A stretch of DNA of 64,000 bases from Buchnera aphidicola (Chaitophorus sp. 3695) (GTDB lineage Bacteria > Pseudomonadota > Gammaproteobacteria > Enterobacterales > Enterobacteriaceae): positions 310,001 through 374,000 of the forward strand of contig NZ_OZ060379.1 in NCBI RefSeq assembly GCF_964058985.1, in the 5' to 3' direction. The notes under the pieces were generated by a model that was given only the letters and a program-made list of their open reading frames with translations, did no database searches and was not told the origin of the DNA. Position 1 is the first letter of the stretch; each line of letters starts with the position of its first letter. A program made the translations under genes and the position numbers. Positions 49,741 through 60,912 of this stretch are shown one piece after another.

Positions 49741-52700
49741 ATGATAAAAATTTATACTTCTAATGATTTAAATTATTTAATAAGAAAAATATGTAGTTTT
49801 ATAAAAAAAAAAAATAACAATATATTTTTAAAAGAAATAATTATTGTAGAAGATAAAGCAATGATTTCTTTTATTGAAAATAAAATATCAAAAATTCTTG
49901 GAATAAATAGTAATATTTCTTATATTTCAATTAAAAAATTTATATTTAATATTTTAAAAAAAAATATATATAATAAAAAATTTTTATTCAACGAATCATG
50001 CATTTTATGGGAATTAATAAGTTTATCTCCAAAATATACGAAATATTTTTCATTTAACAAAAAAGATTCAGATTTAATTAAATTTAAATATTTTAAAACT
50101 TTATCAAAAATTTTATATGAATACTCTATTCATCGTCCAAATTGGATTGTAGATTGGGAAAATAAAAAATATACTATATTAAATAAAAATAATACACTAT
50201 ATAATATACAAAAAAAAATCTGGAATAAAATAATTTATACTAAAAAAATACAAAAAAAATATCATATTCCCTATCTAATTAAAAATTTTAATAAAAATAA
50301 TATTCAATCTATAAATTTACCTAATCGATTATTCTTATTAAATCCATGTAATTATGCATTTACATATTTTAAAATTTTAAAAAAAATTAGTAATATTACA
50401 GAAATTTATTTTTTTATATGTACTCCATTTCAAAATTTAAATTCTCTGAAAAAAAAAAATTATAATAATTCAAATTCTTTTATCTCTCATTGGTATAAAG
50501 ATCATTTAAAACAAATAAAATACATCTTTAATTTAACAACAAATATTAAACAAAAATATATCATTAATTATAATAAAACCTTATTAGGAAATATTCAAAA
50601 TCAAATTAAAAATATACATACAAATAATATTTTAAAAAAAAAAAATAATTTTTCTAATGATGACTCAATTTCAATTCATGAATGCCATAGTTATTTAAGA
50701 GAAATAGAAATTTTATATGATAATATATCATACATCTTAAATACAAATAAAAATATTGAACCTAAACATATTATCGTTAAAACAGAAAACATTGAAAACT
50801 ATATTCCATTTATTCAATCAGTTTTCATTTCAGAAAATCAAAAAAATAAAATTCCTTTTAAAATTTATAAAAAAAAATTTTCTAATAGTAAAATTTTGTA
50901 TATTTTTAATAAAATTTTAGAATTACCAGAAAATAAATTTAAATCTGAAAAAATATTAAATTTTTTAAATTTTTCTTTTATTTCTAAAAAATTTTTAATT
51001 AATAAAAAAGAATTTAAAATAATAAAAAAATGGATTAAAGATACAAATATTAGATGGGGAATTGATCAAAATCATAAAAAAAAAATACATCATATCCCTA
51101 TTAATCAAAATACTTGGAATGAAGGTATTAAAAAAATTATTATGGGATATGGAGTAAAAAATTATATTTTATGGAAAAAAATTCTTCCATATAATATTAA
51201 CGAAAAAAAAGAAATCAAAATATTAGAAAAGATTTTATTTTTTATAAAAATTTTAAAAAAATGGAGAAAAAAGTTATCTACTAAAAAAAATATTTATTCT
51301 TGGAAAAAAATATATTTACAAATAATTAATGATTTTTTTTATTTAAATGTAAAACAAAAAAAAAAAATTAAATATATTGAAAAAGAATGGAATATAATTT
51401 TAAAAAATATTTCAAACAGTTCATATAAAAAAAGAATATCAATTAAAATTATTCAATATGAAATTAATAAAAAATTAAAAAATATTTTAACATATAACAA
51501 AAATAATTATAATTGTATAACATTTTCTCATTTTAAAAATTTTAGAACAATCCCTTTTAAAATTACCTATATATTAGGTATGAATTATCATGAATTTCCT
51601 AAAAAAAATATTCAAAAACATGAAAATTTATTATATATAGACAAACAAAATAATAACTATAAAAAAAATTCAGAAGAATATTTTATGTTCTTAGAACTAT
51701 TATATTTTACTCAAAAAAAAATTTTTATTAGTTATATAAATAATTCATATGATTCAATAAAAAACCAATCTTATTCTATAATTTTAAATCAATTTAATAT
51801 ATACATACAAGAAAATTTTTTTTTAAAAAAAGATTTCTTTAAAAATTTATTATTTATACATCCAAAATATAGTTTTGAAAGAAAAAATTTTCATATAAAA
51901 AATAATTTTCATAGTTTTCATTCAAAATGGATTTTATCAAAAAATACAAAAAAAAAAATTAGCTTTAAAAAAAATATTAAAATACCATTATCATATAAAA
52001 TAAAAAATATACATATCAAAAATTTATTATCTTTTTGGAATAATCCTATTAAATATTTTTTTCATAATAGATTAAAAATTTTTTATCAAAGAGAAATATT
52101 AGATAATTATAATCAAGAACCTTTTTACATAGATAAAAAAAATCATTATTTATTAAGTGAAAAAATTCTTAACTATATGATTTTTAAAAAAGATCTAGAT
52201 AGTTTATTTAAAATAATATCTTCTATGGGAATTTTACCTCATGGAAATCTTGGCAAAACTTACTTAAATTATCAATTTAAAAAAATAAAAAAAATATTTA
52301 TAAAAATTAAAAAAATGAATATATCTTTAAAAAATAAATATATTGAATTTAAAATAAATAGATATATTATTCAAGGAAATTTAAAAAATATTACTGAAAA
52401 AGGTTTATTACGTTGGAAATCTTTTAATTTAAATCACTATAACAAAATTACTTTCTGGATAGAACATTTAATATATTGTATTCAAAATGGAAAATATCAT
52501 AGCTCTTATATAGGTATGAATAATAAAATTACTTTTAGAAATCTTAAAAAAGATTTAGCTGAAAAATATTTATTAAAATATATTTTAGGATATATTCAAG
52601 GATTAAAAAAACCAATAATTTTAACAAACACAGGATTAAGTTGGTTTCATTATATGTATGATAAAAAAAAAAAAAAGATCTCCAATAAAAATAAAATTAT

Positions 52701-52875
52701 TAAATATAGTAAAAAAAAAATTATAGATATATGGAATGGAAATAAATATGTATTAGGAGAAAAAAAAGATCCGTATATTAAAAAACTTTATACATTATTT
52801 CATCATAACTTTATACAAAAAACATGTCAAACATGCAAATATTGGATGCTTCCAATATATGAAAATTCAATATAA
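49741..52875 (+). CDS. recC: RecBCD subunit RecC
   Basis: RecC recognises Chi and splits the DNA strands within the RecBCD helicase-nuclease. The 1044 residues compare with 1122 in E. coli; the protein is strongly diverged and Lys/Asn-rich. Segments that still match are the N-terminal IYTSNDLNYLI, FKNFRTIPFKITYILGMNYHEFP near residue 600 and the region around PIKYFFHNRLKIF. It is followed by recB; the ptrA protease gene between them in E. coli is lost. Identity rests on these and on position before recB-recD. Confidence 0.93.
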   Translation: MIKIYTSNDLNYLIRKICSFIKKKNNNIFLKEIIIVEDKAMISFIENKISKILGINSNISYISIKKFIFNILKKNIYNKKFLFNESCILWELISLSPKYTKYFSFNKKDSDLIKFKYFKTLSKILYEYSIHRPNWIVDWENKKYTILNKNNTLYNIQKKIWNKIIYTKKIQKKYHIPYLIKNFNKNNIQSINLPNRLFLLNPCNYAFTYFKILKKISNITEIYFFICTPFQNLNSLKKKNYNNSNSFISHWYKDHLKQIKYIFNLTTNIKQKYIINYNKTLLGNIQNQIKNIHTNNILKKKNNFSNDDSISIHECHSYLREIEILYDNISYILNTNKNIEPKHIIVKTENIENYIPFIQSVFISENQKNKIPFKIYKKKFSNSKILYIFNKILELPENKFKSEKILNFLNFSFISKKFLINKKEFKIIKKWIKDTNIRWGIDQNHKKKIHHIPINQNTWNEGIKKIIMGYGVKNYILWKKILPYNINEKKEIKILEKILFFIKILKKWRKKLSTKKNIYSWKKIYLQIINDFFYLNVKQKKKIKYIEKEWNIILKNISNSSYKKRISIKIIQYEINKKLKNILTYNKNNYNCITFSHFKNFRTIPFKITYILGMNYHEFPKKNIQKHENLLYIDKQNNNYKKNSEEYFMFLELLYFTQKKIFISYINNSYDSIKNQSYSIILNQFNIYIQENFFLKKDFFKNLLFIHPKYSFERKNFHIKNNFHSFHSKWILSKNTKKKISFKKNIKIPLSYKIKNIHIKNLLSFWNNPIKYFFHNRLKIFYQREILDNYNQEPFYIDKKNHYLLSEKILNYMIFKKDLDSLFKIISSMGILPHGNLGKTYLNYQFKKIKKIFIKIKKMNISLKNKYIEFKINRYIIQGNLKNITEKGLLRWKSFNLNHYNKITFWIEHLIYCIQNGKYHSSYIGMNNKITFRNLKKDLAEKYLLKYILGYIQGLKKPIILTNTGLSWFHYMYDKKKKKISNKNKIIKYSKKKIIDIWNGNKYVLGEKKDPYIKKLYTLFHHNFIQKTCQTCKYWMLPIYENSI

Positions 52876-52893
52876 AATTTTTACTATTAAAAA

Positions 52894-55800
52894 ATGAATA
52901 TATTAAATAATATATTTTTAATTCCATTTAAAGGAATTAAAATAATTGAAGCTTCAGCAGGAACAGGTAAAACATTTACAATTATTTTATTATATTTACG
53001 TTTATTATTAGGAATTAATAATAAAAAAAAATATTTAGTAAAAGAAATTTTAATTATTACTTACACTAAAAATGCCAAAATAGAAATTCAAAATAGATTA
53101 GAAAAAAACATCTATCATTGCTATATAGACTGTTTGTCTAAAAAAACAAAAAATTTGCATTTTAAACAATTATTTCAAAAAATTAAAGATTATAAAAATG
53201 CAAGTATTTTATTAAAAAAAGCTTATATAGAAATTCATAATGCATCAATTTATACTATTCATGGATTTTGTAAATATATATTAAACATTAAAAATTTTAA
53301 TCATGATTATTCTTGTACAAAAAAAAAATATCAAGAAGAAATTTTATATAAAAAATCTGTATATACTTTTTGGAGAAAATTTTTTTATCCTTTAGACACA
53401 GAAATATCAAATATAATTTTTAAATACTGGAAAAATCCAGATAATCTTTTATTAGAAATTGTTCAATTTTTAAGCATTAAATCAAAAATATATTTTAAAA
53501 ATAAAAAAAAAGTAAAAAATATTTATGAAAAACATTATGATAATATAAAAAAAATAAAAAATTTTAAAAAAAAATGGACTAACATAAATATTTTATTAAA
53601 CGAAAATTTTTTAAAAAAAAAATTTAATAAAAGAATATATAATCAGAAAAACATTTCTAGATGGATAAAAAAAATTACAAAATGGACTTTAAAAAAAACT
53701 AAAAATTATAGCATTCCAAACGAATTGAAATATTTTGTAAAAGAAAAGATAGAATTAAATTGTTATAAATTTCATAAAACAGATTTTTTATTTTTAAAAA
53801 TTATAAAAAAATTTTTAAAAATTAAATTTTCTTTAAAAGAAAACATTATTTTTTATGCAATCAAAAAAATACCAAAAATTTTAAAAAAAATTAAAAAAAA
53901 AAAATTTTGCTTTGATAATTTAATTACTTCTATGCTGTTATTTTTAAAAAATAAAAAAAATTTAGCACAGTTTATAGAAAAAAAATTTCCGATAGCATTT
54001 ATTGATGAATTTCAAGACACAGATAATCAACAATACAATATTTTTAAAAAAATATACCGAAATAAAAAAAAATCTTCTTTAATATTAATAGGAGATCCTA
54101 AACAATCTATTTATAATTTTAGAGGAGCTGATATATTTTTTTATCTAAAAAATACATTTAAAATATCTAATTTATATACTTTAAAAATAAATTGGAGATC
54201 TTCAAAAAAATTAATAGATAGTATAAATTTATTATTTAAAAGACATAAAAATAGTTTTATCTTTAAAGAAATACAATATAAATCTATTTTATCTTCTCAA
54301 AATTCTTCAAAAAAAAAATTTATTATTGATAACAAAGAACAACCTGCAATTACATTTTGGTTACATAAAAATAAAAATAAAAAAATAGATGATTATAACA
54401 ACTGGATTTCTAAAAAATGCGCTGAGAATATTTCTTATTTAATTTCAAAGATAAAAAATAAAAAAGCTATCTTAGAAACTGAAAATAATAAAAAAAAATT
54501 AAAAATAAAAGATATCTGTATTTTAGTAAAAAATTTTAAAGAATTTGAAATATTAAAATTACAATTTAAAAAAAAAAATATCAATACTTATTATACTTCT
54601 AATAAAAAATCTATTTTTAAAAAAAGCATCATAAAAGAAATTTTTTATATACTACAATCTATTTTAAATTATTCGAATGAATATTATTTTAATAGAGCTA
54701 TTACTACTTCTATTATATCAAAAAATTTTTATACTTTAATTCAATTAAAAAAAAAATATCTTAAACTATCAAAATTAAAAAACAAATTTATTCAATTTTT
54801 GAATATATGGAAAAAAAAAGGAATTTTAAATCTCATTAAAAATATTATTTATCAAAGCCCTATTTATGAAAAATATTTTTTTAATGGTCAAAAAAAAAAC
54901 TGTATTTCAAATTTAATTCATTTAGGAGAAATTTTAGAAAAAAAATCTATACTGAAAAAAAATTTATTTTTTTTATTAACATGGCTTAAAAAAAAAATAT
55001 ATCAAGATAATCAATATAATGAAAATTATTCTCAAAGATTAACTTATAATAATAAAAATTGTATTAATATAACTACTATATATAAATCTAAAGGATTACA
55101 ATATCCAATTATTTGGATTCCATTTATTTCAAATTTTTTATCTTTTCAAAAACTTATTTTCCATGATAGAAAAAAATTTCATATTCTAACAAATATTAAA
55201 AAAAAAGAAAAACAAATAAAATTAGAAAAAGAAGAAAAATTATCAGAAGAAATTCGTTTATTATATGTTGCTATCACTCGCGCTATATTTCATTGCAGTA
55301 TAGGTGTTAGTCCATTTATAAATATGAAAAAAATACACAATCAAACAAAATTTCATAATAGTGGATTAGGATACATATTGCAGAAAGGAAAAAAAATGAA
55401 TATTAAAGAATTTAAAAATGAAATTAAAAAAATTAATTTAAATAAAAATATTCATATTACTTCTAAAAATTTAATTCCAGATTATATAAAAAAAAATAAA
55501 AATAAAAAAAATATTATAGAAAAAAATTATCTTCAAAGAATCTTTAAAATAGAAGAAAATACAAGTTATACTAAAATATGTAAAAAAAAAATAGAAATAA
55601 AAAATATAAAAAAAAAAAATAAAAAAAATAATTGTCAAAATAAAACAAATAAATTAACCAAAAATTATTTTCCTAAAGGAAAAAAATATGGAATTTTTTT
55701 ACATAAAATACTTGAACACATAAATTTTAAAAAAAAAAATCATTATTTAATTTTAAAATTTTTAAAAAATATAAAATTAAAAAAAAATTGGTTTTCTATA

Positions 55801-56373
55801 ATAGAAAAATGGATTAATTTAATTTTATTAAAACCTTTAAATAAAATTAAAATAAATCTATACAGTTTAAATAAAAAAGATTACATAAAAGAATTTAAAT
55901 TTTCTTTACCATTAAAAAAAAATATTAATATTCATTTAATTGATAAAATATTAAATATAAAAAATAAAAATATCAATAAAAATTTTAAAGAAAATTTTAA
56001 TACAAAACATAAAATTTTAACTGGAAGTATTGATTTAATTTTTACATTTAATAAAAAATTTTATGTAATAGATTATAAATCTAATTTTTTAGGAAAAAAT
56101 TCTAAATTTTATAATAAAAAATATTTAAAAAAAGAAATTATAACAAATAAATACTATATTCAATATTATTTATATTCTATTGCACTGCATAGATTTCTTA
56201 AATTAAAATTAAAAAATTATAAATTTAAAAAAAATTTTGGAGGGTTTTATTATATTTTTTTACGTGGAATCAATCAAAAAAATAAAAATGGGATTTTTTT
56301 TTGTAAACCTAAATATTATTTAATTAAAAAATTAAATAATTATTTTTTTAAAAAACAAACAAAAAAAAAATAA
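52894..56373 (+). CDS. recB: RecBCD subunit RecB (helicase-nuclease)
   Basis: RecB is the 3'-5' helicase and the only nuclease of RecBCD. The 1159 residues compare with 1180 in E. coli. Walker A is ASAGTGKTFTI at 20-30. FIDEFQDTDNQQYNIF is the helicase II motif, then GDPKQSIYNFRGAD, and KSKGLQYPIIWIPF plus RLLYVAITRA are motifs V-VI. The C-terminal nuclease keeps GSIDLIF and VIDYKSNFLG, including the two Asp and the Lys needed for cleavage. Both activities should be intact despite heavy AT drift. Confidence 0.97.
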   Translation: MNILNNIFLIPFKGIKIIEASAGTGKTFTIILLYLRLLLGINNKKKYLVKEILIITYTKNAKIEIQNRLEKNIYHCYIDCLSKKTKNLHFKQLFQKIKDYKNASILLKKAYIEIHNASIYTIHGFCKYILNIKNFNHDYSCTKKKYQEEILYKKSVYTFWRKFFYPLDTEISNIIFKYWKNPDNLLLEIVQFLSIKSKIYFKNKKKVKNIYEKHYDNIKKIKNFKKKWTNINILLNENFLKKKFNKRIYNQKNISRWIKKITKWTLKKTKNYSIPNELKYFVKEKIELNCYKFHKTDFLFLKIIKKFLKIKFSLKENIIFYAIKKIPKILKKIKKKKFCFDNLITSMLLFLKNKKNLAQFIEKKFPIAFIDEFQDTDNQQYNIFKKIYRNKKKSSLILIGDPKQSIYNFRGADIFFYLKNTFKISNLYTLKINWRSSKKLIDSINLLFKRHKNSFIFKEIQYKSILSSQNSSKKKFIIDNKEQPAITFWLHKNKNKKIDDYNNWISKKCAENISYLISKIKNKKAILETENNKKKLKIKDICILVKNFKEFEILKLQFKKKNINTYYTSNKKSIFKKSIIKEIFYILQSILNYSNEYYFNRAITTSIISKNFYTLIQLKKKYLKLSKLKNKFIQFLNIWKKKGILNLIKNIIYQSPIYEKYFFNGQKKNCISNLIHLGEILEKKSILKKNLFFLLTWLKKKIYQDNQYNENYSQRLTYNNKNCINITTIYKSKGLQYPIIWIPFISNFLSFQKLIFHDRKKFHILTNIKKKEKQIKLEKEEKLSEEIRLLYVAITRAIFHCSIGVSPFINMKKIHNQTKFHNSGLGYILQKGKKMNIKEFKNEIKKINLNKNIHITSKNLIPDYIKKNKNKKNIIEKNYLQRIFKIEENTSYTKICKKKIEIKNIKKKNKKNNCQNKTNKLTKNYFPKGKKYGIFLHKILEHINFKKKNHYLILKFLKNIKLKKNWFSIIEKWINLILLKPLNKIKINLYSLNKKDYIKEFKFSLPLKKNINIHLIDKILNIKNKNINKNFKENFNTKHKILTGSIDLIFTFNKKFYVIDYKSNFLGKNSKFYNKKYLKKEIITNKYYIQYYLYSIALHRFLKLKLKNYKFKKNFGGFYYIFLRGINQKNKNGIFFCKPKYYLIKKLNNYFFKKQTKKK

Positions 56374-56384
56374 AATATTAAATC

Positions 56385-58178
56385 ATGATTAAATTAATAA
56401 AAAAACTAGTTAAACAAAAAATATTTCATAAAATAGATTATTATTTTGCAAAAAATATAGCAGATAAATCTGAATCATTACTATTGATCACTGCAGCATA
56501 TATAAGTTTATTAAATAGAAAAGGATACACTTTTTTGTCTTTAAAAAAAATTAAAAAAAATAAAATATTTTCAAAAAAAATTATTGATAAAATTAAGAAT
56601 ATTAAAAATATAAAAAAAGAATTATTAAAAAGCAAATCTGTAGGAAAAAAAAATAAAAATTTTCCATTAATAATTGATAGAAAAAATTTATATTTAAATA
56701 AAATATGGATTATTGAACAAAAAATATTAAAGTTTTTAACATATAAATATAATCTAAAAGAATATAGTTTAAATGTATGGAAAAAAATTTTTCAAGAAAA
56801 TTTTTATAAAAAATCTCATATTGAAAAAAAAATAGCAATTATTTTATGTTTATTAAATAAATTTACAATTATATTAGGTTCTCCAGGAACAGGAAAAACA
56901 CAATTAATTTCTAAGATTATTTATGCATTTATTAAAATTTCAAAAAAAAGAAAAATTATCTTAGCTTCTCCTACAGGAAAAGCAAGTTCAGTATTAATTG
57001 AATCTATTAAAAAAAATAAATATTTATTAAATATCAAAAATAAATATCAAAAATATATTCCTAATATTGCATTTACTTTGCATGATTTATTTAAAATAAA
57101 TAATTATTATGAAAATAATTTTTTTTATAAAATAAAAAAAATTAATTATGATTTATTAATCATTGATGAATCATCTATGATAGATATTTTTATGTTAGAA
57201 AAAATTATTGATAGTATTGATAAAAATGGACAAGTAATATTTTTAGGAGATCCAAATCAATTACCTTCTATCAACAGTGGATCTTTTTTAAAAGATATTT
57301 TTTCTATATATAAAAAAATAGAAAATAAAGATATATACTTAAAATTAATAGATCTAATTAAAAAAAAATATTTTAAAAAAAACCAAAAATTTATAAAAAA
57401 AAATATTTTTTTTTTAAAAAAAAAATATCGATTTAAAAAAAAATCTGATATTAACAAATGCGCTAAAATAATTAAAAACTTTCAAAAAAAAAAAATTAAA
57501 AATATTTTTAATAATAAATTTAATAACATTAAATTTTTTGTTATAAATAACTCTTGTTTTTCATATAAAAATATGATTAAAAAAATATTTAAAATGTATA
57601 AAAATTATTGGAATATGATTTTTAAAAAATATCCATATAAAAAAATTTTAAAATACTTTAATCAAATAAGAATTTTATGTGTATTAAAAAAAGGAATTTT
57701 TGGTGTAAGTGGGATTAATAAAATATTTAAAAAAATGATTTTTAAAAAATATTTTATTAAATCTATCAAAACAAATAAATGGTATATAGGTAAACCTATA
57801 ATTATTTTAAAAAATAAAAAAAATTTAAACTTATTTAATGGAAGTATTGGTATTACTCTATTAGATAAAAAAAAAAATATGCAGGTATTTTTCTTAATGA
57901 ATAATGGAGAAATAAAAAATATTCCAATAAATTTATTACCTAAATATAAAACTACATGGGCTATTACTATTCATAAATCACAAGGATCAGAATTTAAAAA
58001 AATAAATATAATATTTCCATTAAAAATTAATAAAATTATGAGTAGAGAAATTATTTATACAGGAATAACTAGGTCTAAAAAAAAAATACATATATTTTCT
58101 AAAAAAAGTATTTTTTTAAAATCAGCAAAAAATAAAATTATTAGACAAAGTGGATTTATAAAGAAAATAAAAATTTAA
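56385..58178 (+). CDS. recD: RecBCD subunit RecD (5'-3' helicase)
   Basis: RecD is the second motor of RecBCD and drives the 5' strand. The 597 residues compare with 608 in E. coli. Walker A GSPGTGKT is at 165-172, Walker B DLLIIDESSMID follows, then GDPNQLPSINSGSFLKDI and the C-terminal TWAITIHKSQGSEFKKI. It starts 12 bp after recB. argA, next in E. coli, is missing, and the initiator tRNA follows on the other strand within 4 bp. Confidence 0.96.
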   Translation: MIKLIKKLVKQKIFHKIDYYFAKNIADKSESLLLITAAYISLLNRKGYTFLSLKKIKKNKIFSKKIIDKIKNIKNIKKELLKSKSVGKKNKNFPLIIDRKNLYLNKIWIIEQKILKFLTYKYNLKEYSLNVWKKIFQENFYKKSHIEKKIAIILCLLNKFTIILGSPGTGKTQLISKIIYAFIKISKKRKIILASPTGKASSVLIESIKKNKYLLNIKNKYQKYIPNIAFTLHDLFKINNYYENNFFYKIKKINYDLLIIDESSMIDIFMLEKIIDSIDKNGQVIFLGDPNQLPSINSGSFLKDIFSIYKKIENKDIYLKLIDLIKKKYFKKNQKFIKKNIFFLKKKYRFKKKSDINKCAKIIKNFQKKKIKNIFNNKFNNIKFFVINNSCFSYKNMIKKIFKMYKNYWNMIFKKYPYKKILKYFNQIRILCVLKKGIFGVSGINKIFKKMIFKKYFIKSIKTNKWYIGKPIIILKNKKNLNLFNGSIGITLLDKKKNMQVFFLMNNGEIKNIPINLLPKYKTTWAITIHKSQGSEFKKINIIFPLKINKIMSREIIYTGITRSKKKIHIFSKKSIFLKSAKNKIIRQSGFIKKIKI

Positions 58179-58181
58179 TAT

Positions 58182-58255
<74 letters not shown>

Positions 58256-58410
58256 ATATTTAGTTAATATAACATTTATATTATTAAAATACAATATTTT
58301 TATATATAAATATATTATTTTAATATCTATGAAAAAAAAATATTTAATATATAATAAAAATATCTACGCAAAATAATTATTTTATAAAATAATTTTTACA
58401 AAGGAAAAAA

Positions 58411-58884
58411 ATGAAAATTATTCAAGCTAAACTAATAACAAAAAAAGCAAAAATCGCTATTATTACTACAAGATTTAACGAATTTATTAATGATAAATTA
58501 CTAAAAAGTTGTATTCAAACATTAAAGAGAATCGGAAATATAGAATCAAATAATATAACTGTAATAAAAATACCAGGTGCATATGAAATCTCTATTATTT
58601 CAGAAATTATTGCATATCAAAAAAAATATCATGCAATTATAGTTTTAGGAACTATTATAAAAGGAGAAACGAGGCATAATAAATTTATAGAAAATTCACT
58701 TACATATGGATTATCTAAAATTAGTATTCAACATAGAATTCCCATTATTACAGGTATATTAATGACAAAAAATATTAATGAAACTTTAGAAAGATGTGGA
58801 ATTAAAATAAATAATAAAGGATCTGAAGCAGCTATATCCACTTTAGAAATTATTAATATTATTAAAAAAATTAATCAAAAATAA
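58411..58884 (+). CDS. ribH: 6,7-dimethyl-8-ribityllumazine synthase
   Basis: RibH (ribE in E. coli naming) condenses the pyrimidine and butanone phosphate precursors into lumazine, the penultimate riboflavin step. The 157 residues equal the family length (156). Conserved: ITTRFNEFIND, IPGAYEISII, VLGTIIKGETRHNKFI with the catalytic His, and ERCG. It lies beside ribD and nusB, as in the E. coli ribD-ribE-nusB operon, but with the two rib genes swapped. Confidence 0.97.
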   Translation: MKIIQAKLITKKAKIAIITTRFNEFINDKLLKSCIQTLKRIGNIESNNITVIKIPGAYEISIISEIIAYQKKYHAIIVLGTIIKGETRHNKFIENSLTYGLSKISIQHRIPIITGILMTKNINETLERCGIKINNKGSEAAISTLEIINIIKKINQK

Positions 58885-58969
58885 AATTTTTTAAAAAAAT
58901 ACTTTATATAAAATATTTTATACTTGATTAAATCATTCACTATTTCTAAATAATTTTCATAGAGAACAT

Positions 58970-60085
58970 ATGATTAATCATAAGAAATATATGAAATATG
59001 CAATAAAATTAGCAAAAAAAGGAACTTTTACTACTTCTTCAAATCCAATAGTAGGTTGTGTTATTGTTAAAAATAATATTATAGTGGGAAAAGGATGGCA
59101 TAAAAAAAGAGGTTCTGAACATGCTGAAATTATTGCTTTAAATATGGCTAAAAATCTATCTTACGGAGCAATAATGTATGTTACACTTGAGCCATGTTCA
59201 CATTATGGTTTAACAAGTCCATGTTATAAAAAAATTATTTCTTCTGGAATACGTGAAATTTTTATTTCTATTAAAGATCCTAATCCTAAAGTAAATGGTA
59301 CAAGTATACAAAAATTAAAAAAGTCAGGAATAAAAGTACATGTGGGATTATTAAAAAAAAAAAATAAATTTCTAAATAGAGAGTTTTTTAAATGGATTAA
59401 AACAAAAAATCCCTGGATAAATCTTAAAATAGCAATGTCATTTGATGGTAAAATAGCTACTAAATCTGGAGAAAGTAAATGGATTACATCAAAAAAATCA
59501 AGACAAGAAGTACATAAATTACGTGCAAAAAATGCAGCAATACTGACAACAAGTAATACAGTTCTTCATGATAATCCTTTATTAAACGTTCGTTTAAAAG
59601 AAATGAACTGTTTAGATAAAAAATATTTTTATAAAAAAAAATTTATACAACCTATAAGAATTATAATCGATAGTAAAAATAGAATTCAAAAAAATCATAA
59701 AATAATTCAAATTAAGAGTAAAATTTTCTTAATTAGATTAAAAAAAGATAAAAAAAATTGGCCAAATCATGTAAAACAAATAATTATTCCGGAATATAAA
59801 AAAAAAATAAATTTAATACTATTATTTAAATTTTTAGGAACCTTAAATATAAAAAATATTTTAGTAGAATCCGGATCTATTTTTTCATCTTCTTTACTAT
59901 CATTAAATATCATTGATGAACTTATAATATATTGCGCTCCAATTATATTAGGTAATAAATCTAAACCTATTTTTTTACTTAATCATATAAAAAAAATTTC
60001 TCAATCTAAAAAAATAATTTTTAGAAAAATATCTAAAATAGGTAAAGATTTATGTATTAAAATTAATTTTAAAAAAAAACAATAA
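58970..60085 (+). CDS. ribD: Bifunctional riboflavin deaminase/reductase RibD
   Basis: RibD deaminates and then reduces the GTP-derived pyrimidine in riboflavin synthesis. The 371 residues compare with 367 in E. coli. The deaminase half has [12 protein letters not shown], the zinc ligands [13 protein letters not shown] and [14 protein letters not shown]. The reductase half has [20 protein letters not shown] and [13 protein letters not shown]. Both active sites look complete. nusB follows 29 bp later. Confidence 0.97.
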   Translation: MINHKKYMKYAIKLAKKGTFTTSSNPIVGCVIVKNNIIVGKGWHKKRGSEHAEIIALNMAKNLSYGAIMYVTLEPCSHYGLTSPCYKKIISSGIREIFISIKDPNPKVNGTSIQKLKKSGIKVHVGLLKKKNKFLNREFFKWIKTKNPWINLKIAMSFDGKIATKSGESKWITSKKSRQEVHKLRAKNAAILTTSNTVLHDNPLLNVRLKEMNCLDKKYFYKKKFIQPIRIIIDSKNRIQKNHKIIQIKSKIFLIRLKKDKKNWPNHVKQIIIPEYKKKINLILLFKFLGTLNIKNILVESGSIFSSSLLSLNIIDELIIYCAPIILGNKSKPIFLLNHIKKISQSKKIIFRKISKIGKDLCIKINFKKKQ

Positions 60086-60114
60086 ATTATATAATCCAAT
60101 CTAATGAGAAAAAA

Positions 60115-60531
60115 ATGAAGATTTATTTACGTAAAAATTCTAGAATATGTATTGTACAAGCATTATATTCTTGGCAATTATCTAATAATAAAATTTATAA
60201 AATAAAAAAATTTTTTTATGAAAAGTATAAAAAAATAGATTTTCAATATTTTAATGAAGTTTTTACAGGAATTATAAAAAATAAAATTAAAATAGATAAT
60301 TTAATAAAACCATATATCTTAAGAAATTTAAATCGATTAAGTGAAGTAGAAAAATCAATTTTAAGAATGTCTGTTTATGAACTGTTTAAAAGAAAAGATA
60401 TTCCTTATAAAGTAATTATTAATGAAGGAATAGAAATATCTAAAATTTTTGGATCTAAAGATAGTCATAAATTTATTAACGGTGTATTAGATAAAGCAGC
60501 ATTTAAAATACGTTTTAAAAAAATTGCATAA
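60115..60531 (+). CDS. nusB: Transcription antitermination factor NusB
   Basis: NusB with NusE binds boxA in rRNA leaders and supports antitermination. The 138 residues (139 in E. coli) form the all-helical fold. Visible are [38 protein letters not shown] and [29 protein letters not shown]. Co-location with ribH and ribD is the enterobacterial norm. thiL, next in E. coli, is absent here. Confidence 0.97.
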   Translation: MKIYLRKNSRICIVQALYSWQLSNNKIYKIKKFFYEKYKKIDFQYFNEVFTGIIKNKIKIDNLIKPYILRNLNRLSEVEKSILRMSVYELFKRKDIPYKVIINEGIEISKIFGSKDSHKFINGVLDKAAFKIRFKKIA

Positions 60532-60624
60532 TATTTATTTATATATTTCCATAAAAATATAAATAATTTACAATAATTATAAAAAATAATAATTCTTAAA
60601 ATTTATATAAGTATTAAAATAATT

Positions 60625-60909
60625 ATGATGATAAAAAAAATAAAAAAATGGAATAAAAAATATGCTATTAATGTAGCAAAAAATGAAGGTATTAAAATGC
60701 AATCTAAACATTGGAACATAATTTATTTTGCAAGAAATTTTTATTTAAAATTTAATATGTCTCCTCCTATAAGAATATTATTAATAGCTATTAATAAAAA
60801 ATCTCAAAAAAAAATTAATAGTTTTTCTTTAATTAAATTATTTCCTAAAAATCCCTCAATGCAAATCAGTAAAATTGCTGGTATTCCAAAACCGAATAAA
60901 TGTTTATAA
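60625..60909 (+). CDS. tusE: Sulfurtransferase TusE (DsrC family)
   Basis: TusE takes sulfur from TusBCD and hands it to MnmA for tRNA wobble 2-thiouridine. The 94 residues (109 in E. coli) carry EGIKMQSKHWNIIYFARNFY. They also carry FNMSPPIRILL and the C-terminal IAGIPKPNKCL, with the penultimate Cys that carries the persulfide. The N-terminus is about 15 residues shorter. With tusA at 44.0 kb, two members of the relay lie in this window. It converges on cyoE with 3 bp between. Confidence 0.93.
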   Translation: MMIKKIKKWNKKYAINVAKNEGIKMQSKHWNIIYFARNFYLKFNMSPPIRILLIAINKKSQKKINSFSLIKLFPKNPSMQISKIAGIPKPNKCL

Positions 60910-60912
60910 AAT

